A stretch of DNA of 64,000 bases from contig ONFO01000002.1 of assembly GCA_900317155.1 (NCBI GenBank), positions 1 to 64,000 of the forward strand. The letters are read 5' to 3'. This document shows positions 16,978-25,096 of this stretch, one piece after another; position 1 is the stretch's first letter; each line of letters starts with the position of its first letter. A program made the translations under genes and the position numbers. The stretch is from an uncultured Bacteroidales bacterium (lineage in GTDB: Bacteria; Bacteroidota; Bacteroidia; Bacteroidales; F082). A model generated the notes under the pieces. That model searched no databases and had not been told where the DNA came from. It saw only the letters and a program-made list of their open reading frames with translations.

Positions 16978-18348
16978 TCACTCTTTTGACTCAAATGGTT
17001 CAACTTTAATTGGTTCATTAATTATCGTACCATATTCGCCCTTGAATTTCACTTTACAATAATAATCCAACTCGGTCTCCAAACGAGGTACTATGATATA
17101 TCCACGCCATATATCCATTTCTGAAATAGGAATACTTCTTCCTGAACCTCCTGAAAGATAACATAGTGATGCATATTCAGGTTTAGCCGAGGAGTTAAAG
17201 TATATTCTTAAGTTTTCTCCATCATCACACCAATCATAACTCACGTTAGTATCAACAACTTCAAAGGAGACACTTGCTGTTTTATCATTATCACTCTGAA
17301 GAAAAACCCTGTAAACGCCTGATTTCAAGCCATAATAACATTGCAAATTGCCATTATTATTATCAGAGGCAATCAAGCTAGCTCCTTTTGTCAAAACTAT
17401 TTGGTCATATATCGAGTCATAAATATGGATTGCAATGGTATCTGTTGTTCTATAAACAGCTTTATCACCTTTTGATGGACAAAGATAATCATTATAAACA
17501 ATTGGGTCCCAATCTTGAAGTATTAAAGGTTCCGAAGAATACTTCAACTTTTTAAATCGATAACCAACATATCCATTAGAATTCCAAGTATTCAAAAACT
17601 GTGCCTTTGTATAATTATTGAAATGAGCGTTAGACCCAGCCATTTCAAAAGTCTTTATACGATAAAGAGTATCATCTCTATATTCAATATTATATATCAT
17701 TTGGACATGACCTCTCTTCCATATCACATCACAAATCCTCAATGAATCAACAACTTGGTGTTCTATTCGTTCCATTTCTTCTAACTCAATTATACGATTT
17801 GATGAATATGGCATATTAAAACCCAAAGCCCACATTACCGAAGAACTGCATACACCTCCATAATATGTGGCACAATTTGTTCCATGATATGGTGACTGAC
17901 TAATATTCTCCGTATACAAAACACTCATAGGACTATGAACGGCTGTCATAAAAGTATGATAAGACACATCATGAAAAAGATATGTGTTTAGCTCTTTTAC
18001 AGACGAGTATGGCGCACCTGTCACAAGAACACCTGCTGGATAATAATTACCGCCAGACTTTGGAACTGGCCTCAATGGAGTCCATTGTATCGAAGCCATA
18101 TAATAAGCACGTTGTAACACTTCGTTACTTGTAATAGTATCTGAAACCTCAGGGTATAAATCGTTCCCTATGTTATAATCAAAAGTAATACTATCCACAA
18201 TATTCATTGGCACATCAGATACTGCTCCATCAGAATAATGAACATGCATCACACGCACAGGTGTCTGAGCAATTGAAAAAAAACTAATGCCAAATATCAA
18301 TAGCAAAAAATAATGATATCTCAGATAAAAATAGTTTTTCTCAACCAT
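16978..18348 (-). CDS. Secreted protein with Cys/His amidase-like signature
   Basis: The 456-residue protein has an N-terminal signal sequence ending near IAQ. It continues with VRVMHVHYSDG...VDSITFDYN, a lead-in common in Bacteroidales exported proteins. GTNCATYYGGVCSSSVMWAL (Cys159, Cys167) followed by KRGHVQMIYNI (His214) has the order and spacing of papain-like or NlpC/P60-like Cys-His enzymes that cleave peptides or peptidoglycan. The C-terminal 200 residues look like two beta-sandwich domains. The catalytic role is inferred from these residues only. An immunoglobulin-like adhesin with chance Cys/His is the alternative. The coding region is AT-richer than its neighbours, suggesting transfer. 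Confidence 0.5.
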   Translation of the reverse strand: MVEKNYFYLRYHYFLLLIFGISFFSIAQTPVRVMHVHYSDGAVSDVPMNIVDSITFDYNIGNDLYPEVSDTITSNEVLQRAYYMASIQWTPLRPVPKSGGNYYPAGVLVTGAPYSSVKELNTYLFHDVSYHTFMTAVHSPMSVLYTENISQSPYHGTNCATYYGGVCSSSVMWALGFNMPYSSNRIIELEEMERIEHQVVDSLRICDVIWKRGHVQMIYNIEYRDDTLYRIKTFEMAGSNAHFNNYTKAQFLNTWNSNGYVGYRFKKLKYSSEPLILQDWDPIVYNDYLCPSKGDKAVYRTTDTIAIHIYDSIYDQIVLTKGASLIASDNNNGNLQCYYGLKSGVYRVFLQSDNDKTASVSFEVVDTNVSYDWCDDGENLRIYFNSSAKPEYASLCYLSGGSGRSIPISEMDIWRGYIIVPRLETELDYYCKVKFKGEYGTIINEPIKVEPFESKE

Positions 18349-18371
18349 ATTTTCCTTTCACATTTAGTGTT

Positions 18372-19217
18372 TTACAAATCCACACTTGCTCTTCTCGGCT
18401 CAAAGCAACAGCAAGGCCTCAAAGCCACAATCCTAACACCACTAGCTCGTTGCGGTCCCACCTTGGCAAAGGTTGCCAAAACACTATGTTTGCCACCCAA
18501 TCCAAGAGGACCAATGTTGGCTTCGTTAACTTTTTCAGTTATCTTTTTTTCGAATTCGGTCTGTTTACTGAAATCACCATAAACCATAGCTTCCATCATC
18601 AGGCTCGTGGCTTCAAATTGAGAACGTCCGATACCCACAGCAAGAACGCAAGGCGAACACCCCAACTGGCTAACAGCAGGAGTAGCCCGGTTAACAATCT
18701 CTTCTATCACCACATCCACATTGTGCTTATGGAAGATACGCTGCGTGATGCCACGGATGGCAGGGCCACCACCGAGCATCAGAATGGTCAGGCGGATGAC
18801 ATCTTCGTCAATAGGCTTGATGAGGATAGGCGAAGGTTTCAAGGCTCCTGAATCGGGGTTCAAGCCGCCACTTTGGTCGATACGGGCGTTGTCGTCGCCC
18901 ATGATGGCCATCGGGCGACCAGGAAGTTGGCGGAGGCCAAGCTCCACACCTTCCATGATTTCTTGCATCATTTCTCCTGAAACAGAGCGGTTCTTTCCCA
19001 CTTCAAGGAAGAGATGTGGAATGCCCGTGTCATCGCACAATGGGCTTCTTCTCTCCTCGGCAACGATGGCATTGTCCAGTACTTGTTGCATCACCCAACA
19101 AGATTGGGCATTCGCTTCATCGGCAATCGCCTTGCGATAGGCTTCTTTCTGGTCTTCGCGGAAGGTTGAGCCTGCCCTCACAAGGCAATCGGCCACTTTT
19201 TCTCTTATATTAGTCAT
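18372..19217 (-). CDS. Class I fumarase / tartrate dehydratase-like alpha subunit
   Basis: The 281-residue protein starts at ATG 19217 (MTNIREKVADCLVRAG). That ATG lies inside the last codons of the beta subunit gene (8-nt overlap), a sign of coupled subunits. It has LCDDTGIPHLFLEVG, GGLNPDSGALKPSPI and LGCSPCVLAVG, matching the 4Fe-4S hydro-lyase alpha domain of class I fumarase, L-tartrate dehydratase and mesaconase. These enzymes add or remove water at C4-C5 dicarboxylates. The C-terminus ends in an unusual Cys-rich tail (RPCCCFEPRR). The neighbours suggest a C4-C5 dicarboxylate pathway rather than the TCA-cycle fumarase, but the substrate cannot be read from sequence. Confidence 0.88.
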   Translation of the reverse strand: MTNIREKVADCLVRAGSTFREDQKEAYRKAIADEANAQSCWVMQQVLDNAIVAEERRSPLCDDTGIPHLFLEVGKNRSVSGEMMQEIMEGVELGLRQLPGRPMAIMGDDNARIDQSGGLNPDSGALKPSPILIKPIDEDVIRLTILMLGGGPAIRGITQRIFHKHNVDVVIEEIVNRATPAVSQLGCSPCVLAVGIGRSQFEATSLMMEAMVYGDFSKQTEFEKKITEKVNEANIGPLGLGGKHSVLATFAKVGPQRASGVRIVALRPCCCFEPRRASVDL

Positions 19218-19725
19218 AGATACTTTCTCCTTTCGCAGCAGCAATAATAGCCTGATACTTGACCACTTTTAACCTGTTGAACGCTTCCATTCCCAACTCA
19301 GGAAAGGCAACGATTTCTTGTTCCACGGTCTGACTGCCCAATAAGGCTGTGACTGGCGGGATGATGGCGAAGACAGCATTATTTTCAGCCAAAGCCTTTA
19401 CGGTTTCCTTTGAGATGGCACCCTTTCCAAGGTGCATTTTCACACCATGTTTCGAAAGCGGCTCAAAGGTACATTCTATCTCCACTTTGTTGCTTGAAGT
19501 AGGTCCAACACCAGCAGGACTGACAGCCGTATGGAAGATAACGGAACCCTGCAAGTCAATACCTAATTGGTCAAGCGTTCCCTCTTCCGCTGCCTTCACG
19601 ATTTTTGGTAGCACTGCATCACGGCCTGTGTAGATGTAGCCTGTGATGGTTACCACATCGCCTACTTTTAGTTGGCTGATGGCCTCTTCGCTTAATGGAG
19701 TAGTCAGTTCAATTATTTTTGACAT
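19210..19725 (-). CDS. Class I fumarase / tartrate dehydratase-like beta subunit
   Basis: The 171-residue protein begins MSKIIELTTPLSEEAISQLK and contains GDVVTITGYIYTGRDAVLPK and VSPAGVGPTSSNK. These are the conserved features of the beta (swivelling) domain of class I fumarases and L-tartrate dehydratases. It overlaps the MmgE/PrpD gene by 13 nt upstream and the alpha subunit by 8 nt downstream. The order beta-then-alpha is unusual; alpha more often comes first. With the alpha subunit it should form a 4Fe-4S hydro-lyase in the cytoplasm. Confidence 0.88.
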   Translation of the reverse strand: MSKIIELTTPLSEEAISQLKVGDVVTITGYIYTGRDAVLPKIVKAAEEGTLDQLGIDLQGSVIFHTAVSPAGVGPTSSNKVEIECTFEPLSKHGVKMHLGKGAISKETVKALAENNAVFAIIPPVTALLGSQTVEQEIVAFPELGMEAFNRLKVVKYQAIIAAAKGESIYD

Positions 19726-21008
19726 ATACTCATAATCTTGTTAATCGAAAACTTTTCTTTCCCTATTTCTTCTATCACCTCGTCACATTCTTTTTGGGTC
19801 AAACCGCCATACATGGCAAGTCCACGGAACTTTTCTTCCAACTCTTCTTGTGTAAGTGGATGCTCTGGTTCGCCTTTTGGATATAGACACGGTGCTTCAT
19901 ATATGTTCTCGTCCTTCAAATAGATAGTCACACGAGCTCCTCTCACAGCTGGTGACTGGGCCGTCAAGTTCTCATCCTCAATTACACTAACCTTGTGGGT
20001 CAGCATCTTGATGGCATCATCCTCCAAATTGGCCTCGTTATAGTCGGCATATCCTGCACTACCTTTCACGATGGCCAAAGCCACAGCGTATGGCGTGCTA
20101 AGTTTGGCTGAACTGATACCCATGATTTGCGTATGGTCATGGCTTCCAACAGCCAGCTTATAGGTATGCACTTCAATTCTATCAATTTGATCAGGTTGAA
20201 GATTGAGATCATTTCGCATATCAATAGTTGCATCGATAGCAGGATGACAATGACGACATGCCGCATGTACTTTCTGATAGATGCCCATGATAGCATAATC
20301 ATTATTGCTGAAATCTGTCAGAAGCTCAGGCTTGGGTGTATCCGTTAATGCTGCAAGGAACCCTCGTTTGCCACCAAGAATGTCATCAGGACCTGGCATA
20401 GCTAATTTCCCCACCTGTGCCGCCACCTCACCAGCCAATGCAGCACGACCCAGATTATAGGGTTTCATTTCGGATGCTTGTTCCTGTATCTCCAACACAC
20501 CCGCCGCACTGCTTACGGCACAAGCCAACGTCGATTTCATCTGCTCCGTGTTATAACCACAAGCAAAGGCTATACCCATAGCAGAGCCTATCGTTCCGCA
20601 AGTGCCTGACACATGATACCCCCTCTCCTTGTGTCCAGGCTGAATAGATCTTGCGCATCGCACCGCGACTTCATATCCCATCACAATGCCACGAAGTACA
20701 TCGTCGGATTGTAAATCTTCTTTCTTTGCAACATCAAGAATCGCTGAAACAATGGAAGCACCCAAATGAATCATCCCATGCCGATGGCCGTCGTCCAATT
20801 CGAGTACATGAGCAGCGAATCCATACAAAAAAGCAGCACTTGGGGATGCCGTAATCAAATCAGGATGCTCCTCCTCGAGGTATCTGGTTCCTCCTGCTAA
20901 CACACCGAGATAATCCAGCAGCACCTTTCGAGCCTGCAACAACACATGATGAGGTATCAACTGCGACTTGATAACAATTCCTTCAATAAACCCTTCTGTA
21001 ATATTCAT
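19713..21008 (-). CDS. MmgE/PrpD family protein
   Basis: The protein has 431 residues from ATG 21008 (MNITEGFIEGIVIKSQLI). A longer frame would add 33 unrelated residues running into the dehydrogenase gene. Recognisable blocks are ARKVLLDYLGVLAGGT, AAHVLELDDGHRHGMIHLGA and SGTCGTIGSAMGIAFACGY. The family includes 2-methylcitrate dehydratase (PrpD) and cis-aconitate decarboxylase, all acting on tricarboxylates or related acids. Sitting between a fumarase-like pair and a 2-hydroxyacid dehydrogenase, it probably works in one dicarboxylate or citramalate-type route. The reaction is not determined. Confidence 0.85.
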   Translation of the reverse strand: MNITEGFIEGIVIKSQLIPHHVLLQARKVLLDYLGVLAGGTRYLEEEHPDLITASPSAAFLYGFAAHVLELDDGHRHGMIHLGASIVSAILDVAKKEDLQSDDVLRGIVMGYEVAVRCARSIQPGHKERGYHVSGTCGTIGSAMGIAFACGYNTEQMKSTLACAVSSAAGVLEIQEQASEMKPYNLGRAALAGEVAAQVGKLAMPGPDDILGGKRGFLAALTDTPKPELLTDFSNNDYAIMGIYQKVHAACRHCHPAIDATIDMRNDLNLQPDQIDRIEVHTYKLAVGSHDHTQIMGISSAKLSTPYAVALAIVKGSAGYADYNEANLEDDAIKMLTHKVSVIEDENLTAQSPAVRGARVTIYLKDENIYEAPCLYPKGEPEHPLTQEELEEKFRGLAMYGGLTQKECDEVIEEIGKEKFSINKIMSICQK

Positions 21009-21036
21009 GAATAATTCGCGATAATTATTGTTTACA

Positions 21037-22008
21037 TCAAAACAACCTCTTCGATTCAATTTCAGCCAAACGACCTTCCTCGAAAGCCACAATATTCTCA
21101 ACCGCATCAGCCATCATTTGATGGAATGCTTCGTATGACAAGCCTCCAATATGAGGAGTAAGTATCACATTTTCCAACTCTGCCAACTTATAACCATCCT
21201 TTATCGGTTCTTCATAATGTGTATCTAAGGCAGCAGATGAAAGATGTCCCGACTGCAAAGCATCGTAAAGGTCATCAGGGTTGATAAGTTTGCCCCGTGC
21301 AGTATTGATGACAATCGCTCCATCCTTTATCATAGAAAGCGTTTTGCTGTTCAGCATTTCTGTGTTCTCCTTGGTCAATGGACAATGGAAGCTAAGGATG
21401 TCGGCTACAGGTAACATAGCTTCAAAACTATCATAATAAGTCAGACCCAATCGTGATTCCACTTCCTCTGTTTGGCGGAAAACATCAGTATATACCACCT
21501 TTGCACCAAAAGGCTGAAGCATCTGTGCAACCAAACGACCAATATTCCCCATACCCACTAGTGCCACGGTTTTGCCTTTCAACTCACGAGTAGTCACACC
21601 AACTTGTTGCTTCTTCCATACACCCTGATGGGTTTGCTGGTTGATCTGAGGCAGTCGTTTCAAACAAGCAAGTATCAGCGTTAACGTATGCTCAGCTACA
21701 CTTTGGGCATTCACCCCTGCATTGACATAGACGGGTATCCCATGTTGCCTGATAGCTTCCACATCTAGCATCTCGGTGCCAACACCAGTGCGCTGAATCA
21801 TTTTCAGGTGTGTGGCAGCAGTGAGTACTCCTTCATCAATTGGCAAACGGCCGCTGACCAACAGGTAGTCGGCATCCACAGCCTCATTTACCAGACTGTC
21901 ATAGTCCAGCTCATCGAGTGTTTTTACATAGAACCCTTCAGGAACAACGTTTTTCAGTATCTCCCATGGGATTCCAGTATATCTTGCAGTATGTAATATC
22001 TTCGGCAT
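21037..22008 (-). CDS. D-isomer-specific 2-hydroxyacid dehydrogenase
   Basis: The 323-residue protein has the NAD-binding GMGNIG motif (VALVGMGNIGRLVAQML) and the catalytic triad context: Arg in NTARGKLINPD, Glu in HYEEP and His in ILTPHIGGLSYE. The N-terminal domain includes QRTGVGTEMLDVEAI. It is closest in look to phosphoglycerate dehydrogenase-like enzymes that interconvert 2-oxo and D-2-hydroxy acids. It is the first gene of the operon, with a promoter 27 bp upstream and the MmgE/PrpD gene 28 bp downstream. The substrate is unknown. Confidence 0.88.
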   Translation of the reverse strand: MPKILHTARYTGIPWEILKNVVPEGFYVKTLDELDYDSLVNEAVDADYLLVSGRLPIDEGVLTAATHLKMIQRTGVGTEMLDVEAIRQHGIPVYVNAGVNAQSVAEHTLTLILACLKRLPQINQQTHQGVWKKQQVGVTTRELKGKTVALVGMGNIGRLVAQMLQPFGAKVVYTDVFRQTEEVESRLGLTYYDSFEAMLPVADILSFHCPLTKENTEMLNSKTLSMIKDGAIVINTARGKLINPDDLYDALQSGHLSSAALDTHYEEPIKDGYKLAELENVILTPHIGGLSYEAFHQMMADAVENIVAFEEGRLAEIESKRLF

Positions 22009-22021
22009 TATAATGTACCCA

Positions 22022-22330
22022 TTATTTGAGAACGCAAAGATATGTAATTAAAGTGAAACATCGAGCAGCTTCATAGGTACGGATTAATAATTTGTTGTTT
22101 TCATATTTGCGCGCTGGGATTTCGTTGTCAATGCCCTGATGGTACCGTTCAGTGTTGTAATACTGCATGAACTTCTCAATTCCTTTCCGCAAATCAATGG
22201 CGTTATCACAAGGATTCAGGTAAATGTAATCGCGTTTGATGGTCCGTCAGAAGCGTTCGATTAAGATGTTGTCCTTCGCACGCCCATGACCATCCATGCT
22301 GACTTTCATAGCATTCCCGCAGGCTTCGGC
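22022..22330 (-). mobile_element. IS3-family transposase (OrfB) remnant
   Basis: Minus-strand translation gives SMDGHGRAKDNILIERF, a stop where a Trp codon is expected, then RTIKRDYIYLNP and FMQYYNTERYHQGID. These are the end of the DDE domain of IS3/IS150-type OrfB. The upstream catalytic part and OrfA are missing, and the internal TGA confirms decay. Confidence 0.75.
22035..22042 (-). promoter_or_regulatory. Bacteroidetes -7 element for the dicarboxylate operon
   Basis: The minus strand reads TATCTTTG, 27 bp before the dehydrogenase ATG. It lies within DNA derived from the end of an IS3-type transposase, so this operon may have acquired its promoter from, or next to, an insertion sequence. 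Confidence 0.6.
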
Positions 22331-22334
22331 CTTT

Positions 22335-22510
22335 GTATGAGATTTATGTAAGATTTGCCTTCCAAAATACCTCGTCCAATAAGGACAGGCCGCCGAAAAC
22401 TTGTTCAATAGAACGCTCCGCCGCAATCGAAGACAAGTCGAAGCAAAGATTTGTATAAGATTTATGTAAGATTTGTTTCCAAAAAACTCCGTCCGATAAG
22501 TACAGTCTTC
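22335..22510. repeat. Palindromic repeat family B, two copies
   Basis: The first copy (about 22335-22394) runs from GAGATTTATGTAAGATTTG to CGTCCAATAAGGACAGGCCG. The second (about 22452-22510) runs from AAGATTTATGTAAGATTTG to GTCCGATAAGTACAGTC. Between them lies GCTCCGCCGCAATCGAAGAC, a companion segment that recurs near 24.2 and 34.4 kb. The core CGGCCnnCCGATAAGGACAGGCCG is palindromic. The second copy leads directly into the 175-bp TA-tail repeat. Confidence 0.7.
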
Positions 22511-22665
22511 ATTTTATCTCACACAGATAGCACAGATATCACGGATTTTGTTTGCCTGGCGGCAAACGGTTCTCATCCCTTCATTTCCCACGTTCAGTTC
22601 TCAAATGTTCTCACCTGGAAAAAAGCATTTGTAATCTCCTGTTCTTGTTTTGGGGTACATAATAA
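22491..22665. repeat. Direct repeat copy 1, abutting the PIN toxin 3' end
   Basis: About 175 bp beginning GTCCGATAAG and ending TGGGGTACATAATAA. It matches 23512-23695 over nearly its full length, including TCACGGATTTTGTTTGCC and GGCGGCAAACGGTTCTCATC. It ends at the stop codon of the PIN gene, and the other copy ends at the decayed toxin of the second module. Confidence 0.85.
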
Positions 22666-23133
22666 TCAGGATTTCACTTTCTTTTTCATGCACAAATCCA
22701 ACAATTCCTGAGGAGTCACCACCTTTACTGGAGCGTCATAGTTTACCTTATAATCACTAATATTAAAGGTCACAAGCAACGTACATCCTTCCTTACAAGC
22801 CGCCTGATACTGGCAACTGTCTTCAAGGTCAGAAAAAGCCTCATCCTCCACACTACGTATAAGCGACTCCTTGTCATGCTCTACCACTTGATACTTATTC
22901 AAAACCTGTATCATAATTGAACGTAATGCATGGGCTCTATACGGCTTCTTCAATTCCATTACTTTTCGAAGGTAGTTATCTATAGTATAAAGCATGCCAT
23001 AGAAGCCTCCCACAGTTAAATAAACCTCATGTTTTTCTTGTGAAAGCAAAGACAAGCTTTTATTAGCTAACTCCACCTGTTCCCTTTGCAGAATCAGCTC
23101 AAGAATTACATTTGAATCTACCAACACCTTCAT
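22666..23133 (-). CDS. PIN-domain toxin
   Basis: The 155-residue protein begins MKVLVDSNVILELILQRE with the first acidic residue (Asp7) of the PIN active site. Later acidic residues are in DLEDSCQYQAA and NISDY, in the positions expected for the metal-binding cluster. PIN toxins are Mg-dependent ribonucleases, usually VapC-like. Its start overlaps the stop of the preceding small gene by 4 nt (ATGA), the typical antitoxin-toxin coupling. The gene ends at the direct repeat 22491-22665. Confidence 0.85.
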   Translation of the reverse strand: MKVLVDSNVILELILQREQVELANKSLSLLSQEKHEVYLTVGGFYGMLYTIDNYLRKVMELKKPYRAHALRSIMIQVLNKYQVVEHDKESLIRSVEDEAFSDLEDSCQYQAACKEGCTLLVTFNISDYKVNYDAPVKVVTPQELLDLCMKKKVKS

Positions 23134-23426
23134 AACCCGTACTTTTCGCTTAAATACTCGTCACGAAGTTCTTCTGCAGAATATTTCGAAGGCTTCAAGA
23201 TACTACCCAATTTGAAAACCCCGTCAGGGTCGTTTTCAAGCGCCTTCAATTGCTCTACAATCTTTTTATTGTCCGATACATTGGATTCTTCAAACTGGGC
23301 TACATAACTTAACAGAGCATTGTGAAGCAGTTCCTCGAGCCATGACTGCACTGCGGTATCCTGACCAATATGAGGCCTGACTTCCTCCATCAGGGCATCA
23401 TCTATTGCAATATTGTACCTGCACAT
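23130..23426 (-). CDS. Putative antitoxin of the PIN toxin
   Basis: The 98-residue protein starts MCRYNIAIDDALMEEVRPHI, with a pattern of short strand then helices like ribbon-helix-helix DNA-binding antitoxins. The acidic C-terminus (YSAEELRDEYLSEKYG) is suited to wrapping the toxin. It is clearly paralogous to the gene at 23770-24054 (shared pattern MCxxxIxIxDxLMExV, then QxWLEExLxxAL). It probably represses its own promoter. Confidence 0.75.
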   Translation of the reverse strand: MCRYNIAIDDALMEEVRPHIGQDTAVQSWLEELLHNALLSYVAQFEESNVSDNKKIVEQLKALENDPDGVFKLGSILKPSKYSAEELRDEYLSEKYGL

Positions 23427-23453
23427 AAGATCCAGTGTTTATATTCCAAGCCG

Positions 23454-23461
23454 CAAAATTA
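23454..23461 (-). promoter_or_regulatory. Promoter of the PIN TA module
   Basis: The minus strand reads TAATTTTG, 28 bp before the antitoxin ATG. The second TA module has the same octamer at 24075-24082. Confidence 0.55.
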
Positions 23462-23511
23462 CACATTATTTCTATTGTCCGCAACAGCACATGTTCCATG
23501 AAGCAAAGGCC

Positions 23512-23695
23512 GTCCGATAAGGACGGTCTTCATTTTATCTCACACAGATATCACAGATATCACGGATTTTGTTTGCCTGGCGGCAAACGGTTCTCATCTC
23601 TTCATCACCTACGTTCAATTCTCAAATGTTCCCAACCGCAAAAAGCATTTGTTTTTTACTTTAATCTCCTGTTCTCGTTTTGGAGTACATAATAG
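23512..23695. repeat. Direct repeat copy 2, at the second TA module
   Basis: About 184 bp homologous to 22491-22665, with a 10-bp insertion of TTTTTTACTT-type sequence. It starts with the complete hairpin GGCCGTCCGATAAGGACGGTC and ends inside the decayed RelE/ParE-like toxin frame. With copy 1 it gives each TA module a homologous 3' tail. Confidence 0.85.
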
Positions 23696-23786
23696 TTGTG
23701 CGGTTAATTATTGACGTGAAGACATACATAAGGGTTTCGTTAAGTTCCGTTTGCGCATCTTCAAGCCATTTATGCCTTAAAGCCAT
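23661..23786 (-). pseudogene. Truncated RelE/ParE-like toxin
   Basis: The ATG at 23786 overlaps the end of the antitoxin frame. The translation MALRHKWLEDAQTELNETLM looks like the first helices of RelE/ParE toxins (xxxWLxxAxxDLxxI). After about 25 residues it runs into the direct repeat and soon stops, so the catalytic C-terminal half is gone. Confidence 0.5.
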
Positions 23787-24054
23787 AGCGTGATTGGATT
23801 TGAGCGAACACTTCATCACCGTCCACGAGTTTGGCACTGCCTTCTTCAAGGCTTTGCAGTCGTTGCTTGACGATGGAATACATCTCCTCATCGGAATAGG
23901 AACAAGGTGGAGCTGGTCGTTTTTGTGAAGCAAACCTAATAAGAGCAGACTCTAACTGTTCCTCTAGCCATGTTTGTAATGCCTGGTCATTAGGAAAAAT
24001 AGGCTTCACGCGTTCCATCAAAGTGTCGTTGATCCTGATTGTTCTTGTGCACAT
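23770..24054 (-). CDS. Orphan antitoxin-like protein, paralogue of 23130-23426
   Basis: The 94-residue protein starts MCTRTIRINDTLMERVKPIF and contains QTWLEEQLESALIRF, aligning along its length with the PIN module's antitoxin. Its cognate toxin gene appears truncated, so it may be a solitary antitoxin that guards against a related toxin. A promoter-like TAATTTTG (minus strand, 24075-24082) lies 20 bp upstream of the ATG. Confidence 0.65.
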   Translation of the reverse strand: MCTRTIRINDTLMERVKPIFPNDQALQTWLEEQLESALIRFASQKRPAPPCSYSDEEMYSIVKQRLQSLEEGSAKLVDGDEVFAQIQSRYGFKA

Positions 24055-24613
24055 AGTGGGTGTTTATTTCGTTGCAAAATTATACAAAAAACAAAAACAC
24101 TGCCAGAAACATCAATATTTTCCTCAAAACAATCTCAATTTCCTCTTAACTACATCAGATTTTTTTTGCAGAAGTTGATATGGTTGCTTTGTAAACTGCC
24201 GCCCGATAAGGACTGGCCATCAGCGATGCTCCGCCGCAATCGAAGATAAGGCGAAGCAAAGATTAATGATAGATTTACGATAGATTTGCTTCCTTACCAT
24301 CTCGAACACGAATCTCTCGAATCTACACAAATCCTTTTGCCTCCTCGTCGTATTACCATTCGTCTAATTCGTGTCCATTCGTGTTCAAATAAATCCGTGT
24401 TCCTATTTCAACATTAATTACCGTTAATAGGCCACGAATTATCCATTAATTATTTAATGGCCAATTATACGGCTAATTACACGATAATTAACGTTCAAAG
24501 TTCCCAAGAACCTAACAGATACAAGCCCTTTGACTCGGCCATAGTTGCTTCTTTCCAAAAAGCGGCCCATCCGATTAGGACAGGCCGCTAAAGATTCACA
24601 ATAAAGTTGTTCC
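24055..24613. repeat. Gene-free stretch with palindromic repeats (family B)
   Basis: No coding region is supported here. A copy at about 24177-24300 holds GCCGCCCGATAAGGACTGGCC, GCTCCGCCGCAATCGAAGAT and AGATTTACGATAGATTTGCTTC. A second at about 24529-24605 holds CGGCCATAGTTGCTTCTTTC, AAAAAGCGGCC and GGACAGGCCGC. Between them is AT-rich DNA with degenerate short repeats of the TTCGTGT / TTCGTCTAA type. The frame open on the minus strand at 24454-24726 is a shadow of the wbuC gene. Confidence 0.6.
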
Positions 24614-25006
24614 CTACGACAACACATCCTCGGGATGCGTAGGCTCAAATGCCCCATCCTTTGACTCAAAGATGACAGTCCCGGTCTCGAGACACTCCAA
24701 GGAATGCCACTGACCCATGGGGACACTCAACCCGACGAGGTCGCTGCCAGGGGCCACGATAAACGTGTCCATGACCTCCTTTTTGTCGTTGTAGTAGACC
24801 CACTTCACCTTGCCTCGTAGCACCACCACGGTCTCGGAGCTGTGACGATGCCGATGGATGGGCATCACCGTGCCAGGCTCCAAGGCGTTCAGCATGCGCT
24901 GGCTTTGGTCGTTGGGGCTGTTACGTAGGTCAAAGTTCATCCGCAGGCGCGGGGAAGCCTTCGCCTGAACCGTCAGCTCATCTAATATGACAGTAGACAA
25001 TAACAT
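24614..25006 (-). CDS. wbuC: WbuC-family cupin
   Basis: The 130-residue cupin fold has ALEPGTVMPIHRHRHSSETV, VVVLRGKVKWVYYND and GQWHSLECLETGTVIFESKD, the order and metal-binding His pattern of WbuC. WbuC genes lie next to fnlA-fnlB-fnlC (UDP-L-FucNAc) in O-antigen loci such as E. coli O26. That matches the context here: the UDP-GlcNAc 2-epimerase gene lies 90 bp upstream. Its catalytic role is not established. Confidence 0.88.
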   Translation of the reverse strand: MLLSTVILDELTVQAKASPRLRMNFDLRNSPNDQSQRMLNALEPGTVMPIHRHRHSSETVVVLRGKVKWVYYNDKKEVMDTFIVAPGSDLVGLSVPMGQWHSLECLETGTVIFESKDGAFEPTHPEDVLS

Positions 25007-25096
25007 CGTATGCTTTTTTCTTTTCTACATCGGAATAACCGGAAGTATCGGAAGGCGTTCTTTTTCCGCTTCTTCTGTTTCTTCCGATGTTCAATG

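Noticed and set aside
24454-24726. Minus-strand frame of 90 residues
   Set aside because: Its first half lies within wbuC in another frame and the rest covers repeat DNA. No protein-like features.
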